In this document: one piece after another, positions 9,633-20,151 of the stretch
How the letters are laid out: each line of letters starts with the position of its first letter
How positions within the stretch are numbered: position 1 is the stretch's first letter
NCBI RefSeq assembly: GCF_001657475.1
Contig: NZ_LXEY01000022.1
Location: 248,001 to 312,000 of the forward strand
Direction: 5' to 3'
Length of the DNA: 64,000 nt
DNA from: Enteractinococcus helveticum
Lineage (GTDB): Bacteria > Actinomycetota > Actinomycetes > Actinomycetales > Micrococcaceae
The notes under the pieces: generated by a model
Seen by the model: only the letters and a program-made list of their open reading frames with translations
Database searches by the model: none
What the model was told of the DNA's origin: nothing
Position numbers and translations under genes: made by a program

Positions 9633-12467
9633 ATGACCGTTTACGATCTTTCCAACTTCGGCCATAGACATCTAGGACCCCGTCAGTCCGGTGTTGAGGA
9701 GATGCTGGAAGCTCTGGGCTATGACAGCCTGGATGCATTGACCACGGCGGCAATGCCGGCAAATATCGCTCAAGAAGAGCCGTTGGTCCTGCCCGACCCA
9801 TTAACCGAAACTCAAGCCCAAGCTCGACTGCGCGAACTCGCCTCCAAGAACACGTTGAAACGCTCAATGATCGGTCAGGGTTTTTATGACACCATCACCC
9901 CGGCCGTTATCCGACGCAACGTCACCGAAAACCCGGGCTGGTACACGGCGTATACCCCATATCAGCCAGAGATCTCCCAGGGACGACTTGAAGCCCTGTT
10001 GAACTTCCAGACGATGGTCTCGGACCTGACCGGCATGGAAATCGCTAATGCGTCCCTGCTGGATGAATCATCTGCAGCAGCCGAAGCTGTCCTCATGATG
10101 CGTCGCGCCAACCGCAAGCACGCTAACGATCCCGTTGTGATCGACAAGAACATCTTCCCGCAGACCCTGGCCGTCGTCCTAGGCCACACGCGTCCCCTGG
10201 GTATTGAAACGATCCTGGTGGACCTGGCAACCGAAGGACTGCCGGAAGGCGACATCTGTGGTGTCATCGTCCAGCAACCCGGTGACGATGGTGCCATCGC
10301 CAACCACCAGAAGGTCTTTGACGAAGCCAAAGAACGCGGCGCGATGATCAGCGTTATTGCCGATCTGTTGTCGCTGACCATGATCACCCCACCCGGTGAA
10401 CAAGGCGCCGATATCGCTGTAGGAACGACGCAGCGCTTCGGGGTTCCGTTGTTCTACGGTGGGCCCCACGCTGCCTACATGGCAACCCATGAACGACTGG
10501 TCCGTCAGATGCCAGGCCGTCTGGTTGGTGTTTCGGAAGACGCCAACGGCATGCCGGCCTACCGTCTAGCCCTGCAAACTCGTGAACAGCACATCCGCCG
10601 GGAAAAGGCGACCTCGAATATCTGTACCGCTCAAGCGTTGCTGGCGGTCATGGCAGGCATGTACGGGGTGTACCACGGTCCCGAAGGTGTCACAGAGATT
10701 GCCAACCGCACCCACATGATGGCCACCCGATTGGCCACAGCGCTGCGCGACGCCGGTTATGAACTGGCTGCCGAACACTTCTTTGACACCATCGTGGTGA
10801 CTGTCAAAGACGTTGAAGGGACCATGGCCAAAGCGGTGGGCGCCGGATACAACCTGCGTCGCTACTCCGATAACCAAGTTGGTATCTCGACCGACGAAAC
10901 CACGACCGAAGCGGACATCAAAGCGGTTGCCGAAGTCTTTGGCGCCACCCTGGTCGAAACAGCTGATTCAACCATCCAGGCCGAGCTGGTGCGCGAATCA
11001 GAGTTCATGACCCACGAAATCTTCAACACCATCCGGTCCGAAACCACCATGATGCGCTACTGCCGTCGTCTGGCAGACCGTGACCTGGCGCTGGATCGCA
11101 CGATGATCCCACTGGGTTCGTGCACCATGAAGCTCAACGCGGCAGCCGAAATGGAAGCCATCACCTGGCCAGAACTGGCCGGTATTCACCCGTATGCGCC
11201 AGACGATCAGGCCACCGGTTGGATCGAAATGATCAAGGATCTGGAATCCAAACTGGAAGCCATCACCGGTTATGCGGCCGTATCACTGCAGCCCAACGCC
11301 GGATCAGTGGGCGAATATGCTGGCCTGTTGGCCATCCGTCACTACCTGATTGATCAAGGCGAAACTGATCGCGATATCTGCATTATCCCCGCCTCGGCCC
11401 ACGGCACCAACGCCGCATCAGCCGTCCTGGCCGGACTACAGGTCATCGTGGTAAAAACCGCCGACGACGGTTCGATTGACTCGACCCACCTGGACGAAGT
11501 CCTGGAGAAATACGGTGACCGCATCGCCGCGATCATGGTCACCTACCCCTCCACCGCGGGCATCTACGACACCGACGTCGTTGAGATCTGCGAAAAAGTC
11601 CACAATGCTGGCGGACAGGTCTACATCGACGGGGCGAACCTCAACGCTCTGGTTGGGTTGGCACAGCCGGGCAAGTTTGGGGGCGATGTCTCGCACCTGA
11701 ACCTGCACAAGACCTTTTCCATTCCACACGGTGGTGGCGGCCCCGGCGTCGGACCGGTCTGTGTTGCCGAACACCTCGTGCCATATCTGCCAGCTGACCC
11801 GAATCACGAACTGTCAGAGAGCGCGACGCCGGTTGCCTCAACCCTGTACGGTTCGGCAGGCGTACTGCCCATCAGCTGGGCCTACATCACCATGATGGGC
11901 GCCGACGCGCTGAAAGAAGCCACGCAGGTTGCCGTGTTGTCGGCAAATTATGTGGCCCACCGCCTCAAGGATCACTACCCGCTGCTCTACACGGGGCTAA
12001 ATGATCTGGTTGCTCACGAATGCATTCTGGATCTGCGAGAAATCACCAAGAACACCGGCGTCACCGTCGAGGACGTTGCCAAGCGTCTGATGGACTTTGG
12101 CTTCCACGCACCAACCATGGCCTTCCCGGTCCCCGGCACCCTGATGGTGGAACCCACCGAATCCGAAGACATGGAAGAGATGGAGCGTTTCATCACTGCG
12201 ATGATCACGATTCGCGAAGAAATCACCGAAATCGAAAACGGCAAGATTGCCGTCGAAGAATCCGTACTGCGGCATGCGCCACACCCGGTGTCGGATGTGG
12301 TCAGCTCTGATTGGGATCGTGCTTACTCGGTTGAACAAGCTGCCTTCCCGGTACCCGAACTGCGAGTGGATAAGTATTTCACCCCGGTATCGCGTATCGA
12401 CCAGGCCGGCGGCGACCGCAACCTCGTGTGCTCGTGCCCACCACCAGAAGCTTTTGAACTGCAGTAG
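9633..12467 (+). CDS. gcvP: Glycine dehydrogenase (decarboxylating), P-protein
   Basis: Full-length fused P-protein of 944 residues. It decarboxylates glycine with pyridoxal phosphate and passes the aminomethyl group to lipoylated GcvH. The N-terminal half begins FGHRHLGPRQSG; the C-terminal half has the PLP site with Lys about 693 (NLHKTFSIPHGGGGPGVGP) and the motif LGSCTMKLN. The frame extends upstream to 9453 through the riboswitch, but ATG 9633 has AAGGAGAT at the right distance and matches the family's start. It heads gcvP-gcvT-gcvH; no lpd (L-protein) gene is in the window. Regulation by the upstream glycine riboswitch is expected. Confidence 0.97.
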   Translation: MTVYDLSNFGHRHLGPRQSGVEEMLEALGYDSLDALTTAAMPANIAQEEPLVLPDPLTETQAQARLRELASKNTLKRSMIGQGFYDTITPAVIRRNVTENPGWYTAYTPYQPEISQGRLEALLNFQTMVSDLTGMEIANASLLDESSAAAEAVLMMRRANRKHANDPVVIDKNIFPQTLAVVLGHTRPLGIETILVDLATEGLPEGDICGVIVQQPGDDGAIANHQKVFDEAKERGAMISVIADLLSLTMITPPGEQGADIAVGTTQRFGVPLFYGGPHAAYMATHERLVRQMPGRLVGVSEDANGMPAYRLALQTREQHIRREKATSNICTAQALLAVMAGMYGVYHGPEGVTEIANRTHMMATRLATALRDAGYELAAEHFFDTIVVTVKDVEGTMAKAVGAGYNLRRYSDNQVGISTDETTTEADIKAVAEVFGATLVETADSTIQAELVRESEFMTHEIFNTIRSETTMMRYCRRLADRDLALDRTMIPLGSCTMKLNAAAEMEAITWPELAGIHPYAPDDQATGWIEMIKDLESKLEAITGYAAVSLQPNAGSVGEYAGLLAIRHYLIDQGETDRDICIIPASAHGTNAASAVLAGLQVIVVKTADDGSIDSTHLDEVLEKYGDRIAAIMVTYPSTAGIYDTDVVEICEKVHNAGGQVYIDGANLNALVGLAQPGKFGGDVSHLNLHKTFSIPHGGGGPGVGPVCVAEHLVPYLPADPNHELSESATPVASTLYGSAGVLPISWAYITMMGADALKEATQVAVLSANYVAHRLKDHYPLLYTGLNDLVAHECILDLREITKNTGVTVEDVAKRLMDFGFHAPTMAFPVPGTLMVEPTESEDMEEMERFITAMITIREEITEIENGKIAVEESVLRHAPHPVSDVVSSDWDRAYSVEQAAFPVPELRVDKYFTPVSRIDQAGGDRNLVCSCPPPEAFELQ

Positions 12468-12479
12468 GAGTCTGACCAC

Positions 12480-13580
12480 ATGACACTAAAAACCACACCG
12501 TTATTTGCCGCACACGAAAAGCTCGGCGCCACCTTTACCGATTTCAACGGCTGGAATATGCCGCTGAAATACTCCTCGGAAATGACCGAACACAAAGCAG
12601 TTCGGCAAGCCGTCGGTATCTTTGACCTTTCCCACATGGGTGAAGTCTTTCTCTCCGGCCCCGATGCGGTCAAAGGCCTCAACACCGCACTCGCCGGAGA
12701 TTTCTCCAAGATGAGCGTGGGCCGGGCGAAGTACACGGTCATGCTCACCGAGGATGGCACCATCCTGGATGACCTGATCGTCTACCGGTTGGGTGAAGAC
12801 CGCTACCTGATGGTGCCCAACGCCGGCAACGCTCCGGCGGTGGCCGAGGCCGTGGTAGCTCGCACCGAGGGGATGGACCTTACCGTTGACGATGCCACCG
12901 CGGACCTATCGCTGGTCGGCATTCAAGGCCCGAAGGCCGCGGATGTCGTAGCAGCCCTGGGGGAGGACTTCGCCGAAGCTGCTGCCTCGCTGACGAACTA
13001 TCGGGTCACCGAAATCCTGGTCAATGGCAACGACTGGATTGTCGCGCGCACCGGCTACACCGGAGAAGATGGTTTTGAAATCATCACCCCTAACGCCGAC
13101 ATCGCACAACTATGGGAACAGATCTTCAGCCTCGACATTGGCGTGGAGATCACCCCGTGTGGGCTGGCCAGTCGCGACTCGCTGCGTTTGGAAGCCGGCA
13201 TGCCCCTGTATGGCAACGAGCTGTCAACCGAACGCACGCCATTTGAAGCCGGCATGGGCCGGATTGTCTCCTTTGAGAAACCGGAAAACTTCGTTGGCCG
13301 GACCGCCCTCGAAGCCCTGCGGGAACACACCCCACAGCAGGTTCTCATCGGTCTGACCAGCGATCAACGCCGTGCAGCTCGTAGCGGCTCCGAGATCGTG
13401 GTGGACGGCAAGACCGTGGGTGTTATCACCTCCGGTATCCCATCGCCCACCCTGTCCAAACCGGTAGCGCTGGGCTACATTGACGCAGCCCACGCGGACG
13501 TCGACACCGAAGTCAGTGTTGATATCCGCGGTAAAGCACTTCCGTTTGTCATCACCAAACCACCCTTTTACTCTCGCTAA
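12480..13580 (+). CDS. gcvT: Aminomethyltransferase, glycine cleavage T-protein
   Basis: A 366-residue folate-dependent T-protein. It releases ammonia from the aminomethyl-lipoyl GcvH arm and makes 5,10-methylene-tetrahydrofolate. Typical features are the start TPLFAAHEKLGATFTDFNGW, the folate-binding ARTGYTGEDGFEI stretch and the C-terminal GVITSGIPSPTLSKPVALGY. It begins 12 bases after gcvP with AGGAG upstream of the ATG, so the genes are clearly an operon. Length is normal and all parts are intact. Confidence 0.97.
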   Translation: MTLKTTPLFAAHEKLGATFTDFNGWNMPLKYSSEMTEHKAVRQAVGIFDLSHMGEVFLSGPDAVKGLNTALAGDFSKMSVGRAKYTVMLTEDGTILDDLIVYRLGEDRYLMVPNAGNAPAVAEAVVARTEGMDLTVDDATADLSLVGIQGPKAADVVAALGEDFAEAAASLTNYRVTEILVNGNDWIVARTGYTGEDGFEIITPNADIAQLWEQIFSLDIGVEITPCGLASRDSLRLEAGMPLYGNELSTERTPFEAGMGRIVSFEKPENFVGRTALEALREHTPQQVLIGLTSDQRRAARSGSEIVVDGKTVGVITSGIPSPTLSKPVALGYIDAAHADVDTEVSVDIRGKALPFVITKPPFYSR

Positions 13581-13601
13581 CACCAACCAGAAGGACACCT
13601 C

Positions 13602-13982
13602 ATGACCGCTGTAAAACCCGGCCTGCGCTACTCCGCCGAACACGAATGGCTCAATGACGAAGACCCCGTCCGTATCGGTATTACCGCATACGCCGCCGAT
13701 CAGCTGGGCGACGTCGTATTTGCCGAACTTCCAGAACCAGGAGACACCGTCACCGCCGGCGAAGTCTGCGGCGAACTAGAATCGACCAAGTCAGTCTCTG
13801 AACTGTACTCCCCGGTCACCGGCACCGTGGTCGAAACGAACGAAGACGTTATCCAGAACCCGGAACGTATTAACGAAGACCCATACGGTGCCGGCTGGTT
13901 GTTCACCGTAGATGTCACCGAAGAAGGCGAAATCCTCACCCCCGAGCAATACGCCGAACAAACTGGGACTGAAGTAGCGTAA
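13602..13982 (+). CDS. gcvH: Glycine cleavage system H-protein
   Basis: A 126-residue lipoyl-carrier protein. The lipoylation motif [15 protein letters not shown] contains the acceptor Lys at about residue 63, and the fold markers YSAEHEWL and [10 protein letters not shown] are present. It shuttles the aminomethyl group between GcvP and GcvT. AGAAGGA lies before the ATG, 21 bases after gcvT. It is the last gene of the operon. Lipoylation would need LipA/LipB encoded elsewhere. Confidence 0.97.
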   Translation: MTAVKPGLRYSAEHEWLNDEDPVRIGITAYAADQLGDVVFAELPEPGDTVTAGEVCGELESTKSVSELYSPVTGTVVETNEDVIQNPERINEDPYGAGWLFTVDVTEEGEILTPEQYAEQTGTEVA

Positions 13983-14107
13983 AAATCAGCTGAAATGGCC
14001 CGGGAGTGTTCACGGTCTGCGATGAAACGTCGTCGAGCGTGACGATCGGAATAATCGCAGCGGTAAAGCCCTTATTATAGAAACCAACGGCTTTCTTGAA
14101 AGGGTAG

Positions 14108-15655
<1,548 letters not shown>

Positions 15656-15720
15656 CTAAGCTGGCGGTGGACCGTTTCCACGCCCTTGACCATCCGATCC
15701 CGGATAGAAATTGGATAACC

Positions 15721-16857
15721 GTGACTTACGAAGTTGAAATTGGCCGAGGCAAGCGCGGCAGACACGCGATGCCCCTGGACGCCGTGTCGATCGTGCCAAC
15801 TCGTCGAACCCGCGACCCCGAAGACGTGTCGCTCGACTGGCAAATTGATGCCTTCAAATTCTCCATGCCCGTCATCGGCGCACCCATGGACTCGGTCATG
15901 TCCCCGGCCACCGCCATCCAACTTGGCAAACTTGGCGGCATGGGCGTGCTCAATCTGGAAGGCCTGTGGACTCGCTACGAAGACCCACAGCCGGTCCTTG
16001 AGGAAATCGCAGCCTTGGAAGCCAAATCGTTTTCCCCCGAAAACACCGCGCGCCTACAGCAGCTCTACTCGGCACCAATCCAGCCGGAGCTGATCTCGGC
16101 ACGCCTGGAAGAAATCCGCGCGGCAGGCGTCGTCGTCGCCGGTGCTCTGACGCCGCAGCGCACGCAAGAGTTCTACAAGACCGTGGTAGATGCCGGCGTG
16201 GACATGTTCGTCATTCGTGGCACCACCGTCTCGGCCCAGCACGTGTCGGAGACCAAAGAACCACTGGATCTGAAAAAGTTCATCTACGAACTCGATGTTC
16301 CTGTGATCGTCGGGGGTGTTGCTGGTTACACCCCGGCGCTGCACCTGATGCGCACCGGAGCCGCCGGCGTCCTAGTAGGCTTTGGTGGCGGAGCGTCGTC
16401 AACCACGCGTCGTGCTCTGGGCATTCGTGTGCCGATGGCCACCGCGATCTCCGATATCGCCGAAGCGCGCCGCGACTACATGGATGAATCCGGCGGCCGC
16501 TACGTTCATGTGATTGCCGACGGCGGGACCGGGAACTCCGGGGACATCGTCAAGGCCCTTGGCATGGGCGCTGACGCCGTCATGCTGGGCACCACCTTAG
16601 CCCGCGCCGAAGAAGCCCCAGGCAAGGGCTGGCACTGGGGCCTAGAAGCCGCCCACCCAGATTTCCCACGGGGGGATCGCACCCATGTGGGCACCGTAGC
16701 GCCGATGGAACAACTCCTGCTTGGCCCGTCCAGTCACACCAACGGCACCGCAAACCTCATGGGTGCGCTGCGCCGTGCGATGGCCTCAACGGGCTACACG
16801 GAGCTCAAAGACTTCCAAAAAGTCGAAGTTTACATCTCCGAAACCTACACGGGATGA
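15721..16857 (+). CDS. guaB3: GuaB3 family IMP dehydrogenase-related protein
   Basis: A 378-residue TIM-barrel relative of IMPDH without CBS domains, as is typical of the actinobacterial GuaB3 group. Family phrases are EVEIGRGKRGRHAMPLDAV, APMDSVMSPATA and HVIADGG. The loop that holds the catalytic Cys in IMPDH (GSICTTR) reads GGGASSTTR here, so the nucleophile position is Ser. The start was set to GTG 15721 by comparison with the family; the frame extends to GTG 15667 with no better support. It lies between guaB and guaA, so a role in guanine nucleotide metabolism is likely, but its reaction is uncertain. Confidence 0.88.
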   Translation: MTYEVEIGRGKRGRHAMPLDAVSIVPTRRTRDPEDVSLDWQIDAFKFSMPVIGAPMDSVMSPATAIQLGKLGGMGVLNLEGLWTRYEDPQPVLEEIAALEAKSFSPENTARLQQLYSAPIQPELISARLEEIRAAGVVVAGALTPQRTQEFYKTVVDAGVDMFVIRGTTVSAQHVSETKEPLDLKKFIYELDVPVIVGGVAGYTPALHLMRTGAAGVLVGFGGGASSTTRRALGIRVPMATAISDIAEARRDYMDESGGRYVHVIADGGTGNSGDIVKALGMGADAVMLGTTLARAEEAPGKGWHWGLEAAHPDFPRGDRTHVGTVAPMEQLLLGPSSHTNGTANLMGALRRAMASTGYTELKDFQKVEVYISETYTG

Positions 16858-16864
16858 TGCCCAC

Positions 16865-17797
16865 TTGCTGAAGACAGCCCTCAAGCCCCGGTGGATCGGC
16901 TTCTTGCTGCTCACCCTAGCGGTCGCCTCCATCTTCGTGTTGCTCACCAAATGGCAGTTTGAACAATCCACCTCGAACCAACCCCGCGCCCACGAGGTCA
17001 CCGAAACACCGGTTGAATTGACGGGCCACTTCCAGCCCGGTATGCCGATGATGTCGGACCAGGCTGACCAGATGGTCACGTTTACCGGGCAGCTCGACCC
17101 GCAAAAATCTGTGCAGGTTGAATCTCGGCTTCATGACGGCGTTCAAGGACTCTGGTTAGTGTCCAGCGCCAGCGTGCAAGGCGCTGCAGACAACAACCAG
17201 ATTCCCGTGGTGTGGGGTTGGATTGCAGAAGAAATCAACGCCACCGGGGATGAGCTCACCCAGCTATTTGAAGAATCCACGGGTCTATCCGTCAACGACA
17301 CCATCCAATTCACCGGCCGCCTTATTCCGGGTGAAGGGCCCACGCCCAACACCAACCACTTCACTGAACCCAAGCGCACCCAGATGCTGGCCACAGCTGA
17401 ACTGGTGAACTTGTGGAATGAACCCCTATATGCCGGCTATGTGGTGGCGGAAACTTTTGCGGTCAGCGGCACCGAACACGTCGTATCCGGTACCGGAGTT
17501 GAGGGTGTAGAAACCGCACCGCAACCCGAAGAAGCTCAGGTCGCCTGGCTCAATGTGTTCTATGCAATCGAATGGTTCATCTTCGCAGTGTTCTCGCTGT
17601 ATCTGTGGTGGCGATTCGTACGCGATGATCACCTGAAAGATCAACGCGAGGCCGAACTCGATGAGCTGTGGGAAGAACACTGGACAGCCAAAGAACTACA
17701 ACGCCTACGTGAACAAGCACGCCAAGAAAAAGCTGCCGCCGAACGTGCCTACCGTGCTTACCACGGCCACGGCATCGATGAGCAGAAAGACGAGTGA
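16865..17797 (+). CDS. SURF1 family cytochrome oxidase assembly protein
   Basis: About 310 residues with the SURF1 layout: one transmembrane helix near the N-terminus (WIGFLLLTLAVASIFVLL), a large extracytoplasmic domain with the VVWGWIAEE segment, and a second helix near the C-terminus (FYAIEWFIFAVFSLYLWW) followed by a charged cytoplasmic tail. SURF1 proteins help heme insertion into cytochrome c oxidase. No ATG is available after guaB3; TTG 16865, 7 bases beyond the guaB3 stop, is the best guess. The longer frame to 16721 lies inside guaB3 and is rejected. Confidence 0.85.
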   Translation: MLKTALKPRWIGFLLLTLAVASIFVLLTKWQFEQSTSNQPRAHEVTETPVELTGHFQPGMPMMSDQADQMVTFTGQLDPQKSVQVESRLHDGVQGLWLVSSASVQGAADNNQIPVVWGWIAEEINATGDELTQLFEESTGLSVNDTIQFTGRLIPGEGPTPNTNHFTEPKRTQMLATAELVNLWNEPLYAGYVVAETFAVSGTEHVVSGTGVEGVETAPQPEEAQVAWLNVFYAIEWFIFAVFSLYLWWRFVRDDHLKDQREAELDELWEEHWTAKELQRLREQARQEKAAAERAYRAYHGHGIDEQKDE

Positions 17798-17803
17798 AAC
17801 GTT

Positions 17804-18352
17804 ATGACACACGAAAAGAACACCCCACCGGTTGACCCGGCCACCCTGCCAGACCCCGAAGACATCACGGTAGCCGACATCGGCCAAGCCCCACCGCGCC
17901 CTGAAAGTAAAAAGAAGCGCCGCTTTGGTGGCACTCACCGCCAGATCCGCAGCGCCATGGGTCTGTATACATTCACCTCGTGGCTCACCGGGATCTTCCT
18001 GCTGCTGCTGGTTCTACAGATGATCGTCAAATACGGGTTCCAGCGTGAACTCTTCGCCGGCGGGATGACCGAAGACGGCACCGAGTTCGTCCTGGGGCTA
18101 TACCACGAACAAGCTGTGGTCGAAGGCATCAACATTTCGTTGCTCGTGCTGATCGTGCACGGCTGGTTATATGTACTGTATCTATTGGCCTGTTTCCGGT
18201 TGTGGTCGATGATGCGCTGGGGCGGCGTCCGACTGCTGGCCATGGCCGGCGGTGGCGTTGTGCCCTTCCTGTCGTTCTTTGTGGAAAAGAAAGTCAATCG
18301 CCAAGCCGAAGCGGAACTGGCAACCCACCCCGAAGCGGTCTTGCGGTATTAG
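17804..18352 (+). CDS. DUF3817 domain integral membrane protein
   Basis: A 182-residue protein with a charged cytoplasmic N-terminus (about 45 residues) followed by three hydrophobic segments: near 52-72 (MGLYTFTSWLTGIFLLLLVL), 100-125 and 135-155. The pattern and the HEQAVVEGINISLLVLIVHGW stretch fit the DUF3817 family, often found beside guaA or SURF1 genes in actinobacteria. It starts 6 bases after the SURF1 stop, so the two are co-transcribed. Function is unknown. Confidence 0.85.
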   Translation: MTHEKNTPPVDPATLPDPEDITVADIGQAPPRPESKKKRRFGGTHRQIRSAMGLYTFTSWLTGIFLLLLVLQMIVKYGFQRELFAGGMTEDGTEFVLGLYHEQAVVEGINISLLVLIVHGWLYVLYLLACFRLWSMMRWGGVRLLAMAGGGVVPFLSFFVEKKVNRQAEAELATHPEAVLRY

Positions 18353-18402
18353 CCGCACAACCTGCATCGGCGCCCAACTGATCATCCTCTAGAATAAAGA
18401 TC

Positions 18403-19998
18403 GTGATGACTACACCCCAGCATGCTCAAACCCCGGCCCAAGACACCGTAATCGTTGTTGACTACGGCTCCGACGACGCCCAACTGCTGGCGCGCCGAAT
18501 TCGCGAAGCCAAAGTCTATTCCGAAGTCCACTCCTACACCACAGGGGCTGACGCGATCCTGGCGGCCCAACCTGCCGCCCTGGTGATTGCCGTCCGCTCG
18601 ACGGCGACCGAAGATCTGCCGGTCATTGACCAACGACTGCTCAACGCAGGCATCCCGGTGCTTGCTACTGGTGGCGGATTCGTGGCGGTGACCAAAGCCT
18701 TGGGCGCAACCGTGGCTGCGTCCCCACTACACCACTTCGGCACCGTGCAGGTCACCAACATTGATGACAACGCCGTGTTATTCTCCGGTCAGGACGCCGT
18801 CCAAGACGTCGCAACCAATCACGCACATCATGTTGTTGACGCACCCGAGGGCTTTGTGGTCACCGCATCGCATGACACCATGCCGGTGGCTGCCGCCGAA
18901 AACCCCGAAACCAAGATTTATGGCACCGCCTGGAACCTGGCTTCCGAAGATTCCAGCAACGGGTTGGCAGTGATCAAAAACTTCTTATTTATCGCCGCCG
19001 ACCTGGCCCCCGACTGGTCGGTCGAACAAGTCATCGAACAACAAGTCGCTGCGATCCGCAAACAAATCGGCAACAAACGCGCAATCATCGGGCTATCCGG
19101 TGGTGTAGACTCCGCGGTTGCCGCAGCACTGGTACAGCGTGCAGTCGGTGACCAACTGACCGCCGTCTACGTCAACCACGGGCTCATGCGCAAAAACGAA
19201 TCCGCCGAAATTCAACAGGCATTCGGGGATTCCAATGGTGCGCGGCTGATCATGATCGATGCCGAAGACGAATTCTTGGCCGCACTTGATGGTGTGTCGG
19301 ATCCAGAACAAAAACGCAAGATCATTGGTGACCGTTTCATTCGCACCTTTGAACAAGCCGAAGCCGATATTGTGGCAGAATCTGCTAACGATCCGGATGC
19401 CACCGAGGTCAAATTTCTGGTCCAGGGCACCATTTACCCGGACGTCATCGAATCTGGGGATGCCGATGGCTCCAAGGTCATCAAATCGCACCACAACGTG
19501 GGTGGGCTGCCCGAAGATCTCGAGTTCGAACTCGTAGAACCCCTGCGTCAACTCTTCAAAGATGAAGTCCGTGAAGTTGGCACCAAACTGGGCCTGCCCG
19601 ATGAAATCGTCTGGCGCCAACCATTCCCCGGGCCTGGTCTAGGTATCCGAATCGTAGGAGCCATCAACAGACAACGTCTGGATCTGCTACGTGAAGCCGA
19701 TGCCATAGTGCGTGAAGAACTCACGGCTAATGGTCTAGATCGGGAAATCTGGCAATCACCGGTCGTATTATTGGCTGATGTCCGCTCCGTTGGTGTCAGT
19801 GACGGCGGACGAACCTACGGACACCCGATCGTGTTACGTCCGGTGCATTCCGAAGACGCGATGACCGCTAGTTTTGCCCGTATCCCGTATGACCTGCTGG
19901 ATCGTATTTCCCAGCGCATAACCTCCGAAGTCGAAGGCGTAAACCGCGTGGTCCTAGACATCACCGGCAAACCACCTGGCACCATCGAATGGGAATAA
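18403..19998 (+). CDS. guaA: GMP synthetase with catalytically dead glutaminase domain
   Basis: A 531-residue GuaA, which aminates XMP to GMP. The ATP-pyrophosphatase domain is intact: P-loop SGGVDSAV (about 232), [25 protein letters not shown], and the C-terminal [11 protein letters not shown]. The N-terminal class I glutamine amidotransferase domain has normal length and recognisable framing ([19 protein letters not shown]) but no active site. The usual GICYGF reads ATGGGF, so Cys becomes Gly90; the usual QWHPE reads AWNLA, so His becomes Asn178 and Glu becomes Ala180; the SGGPSS oxyanion motif reads AVRSTA. It should therefore use free ammonia or a partner glutaminase. A TAGAAT hexamer 7 bases before GTG 18403 suggests a leaderless mRNA. 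Confidence 0.95.
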   Translation: MMTTPQHAQTPAQDTVIVVDYGSDDAQLLARRIREAKVYSEVHSYTTGADAILAAQPAALVIAVRSTATEDLPVIDQRLLNAGIPVLATGGGFVAVTKALGATVAASPLHHFGTVQVTNIDDNAVLFSGQDAVQDVATNHAHHVVDAPEGFVVTASHDTMPVAAAENPETKIYGTAWNLASEDSSNGLAVIKNFLFIAADLAPDWSVEQVIEQQVAAIRKQIGNKRAIIGLSGGVDSAVAAALVQRAVGDQLTAVYVNHGLMRKNESAEIQQAFGDSNGARLIMIDAEDEFLAALDGVSDPEQKRKIIGDRFIRTFEQAEADIVAESANDPDATEVKFLVQGTIYPDVIESGDADGSKVIKSHHNVGGLPEDLEFELVEPLRQLFKDEVREVGTKLGLPDEIVWRQPFPGPGLGIRIVGAINRQRLDLLREADAIVREELTANGLDREIWQSPVVLLADVRSVGVSDGGRTYGHPIVLRPVHSEDAMTASFARIPYDLLDRISQRITSEVEGVNRVVLDITGKPPGTIEWE

Positions 19999-19999
19999 C

Positions 20000-20039
20000 A
20001 GACTGCTCGGCTCCGATCATCTGATCGGAGCCGTAGTCT
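20000..20039 (+). terminator. Strong hairpin after guaA
   Basis: GGCTCCGATC / GATCGGAGCC form a perfect 10-bp stem with a 4-base loop (20009-20032), and outer arms AGACT / AGTCT can extend it. Only ATT follows instead of a T-run, so termination efficiency is uncertain. Its position right after the guaA stop supports a terminator. Confidence 0.7.
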
Positions 20040-20151
20040 ATTAAAACCAGCGCGTTATCGGCGATTCGTGTGGTGTGGCAACGCCAAACTTGCGTCCGAA
20101 GGCATTAGAGTCGTAAAGGTGCAACCTGTATCAACCACAGGAAGGATGAGC

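Noticed and set aside
15667..15720. Longer start for guaB3
   Set aside because: Family members begin at the VEIGRGKRG segment; the extra 18 residues have no counterpart.
20068..20151. Upstream extension of the helicase-like gene
   Set aside because: GTG 20152 has a good ribosome binding site, and the extra stretch (MWCGNAKLASEG) overlaps the region just after the guaA hairpin.
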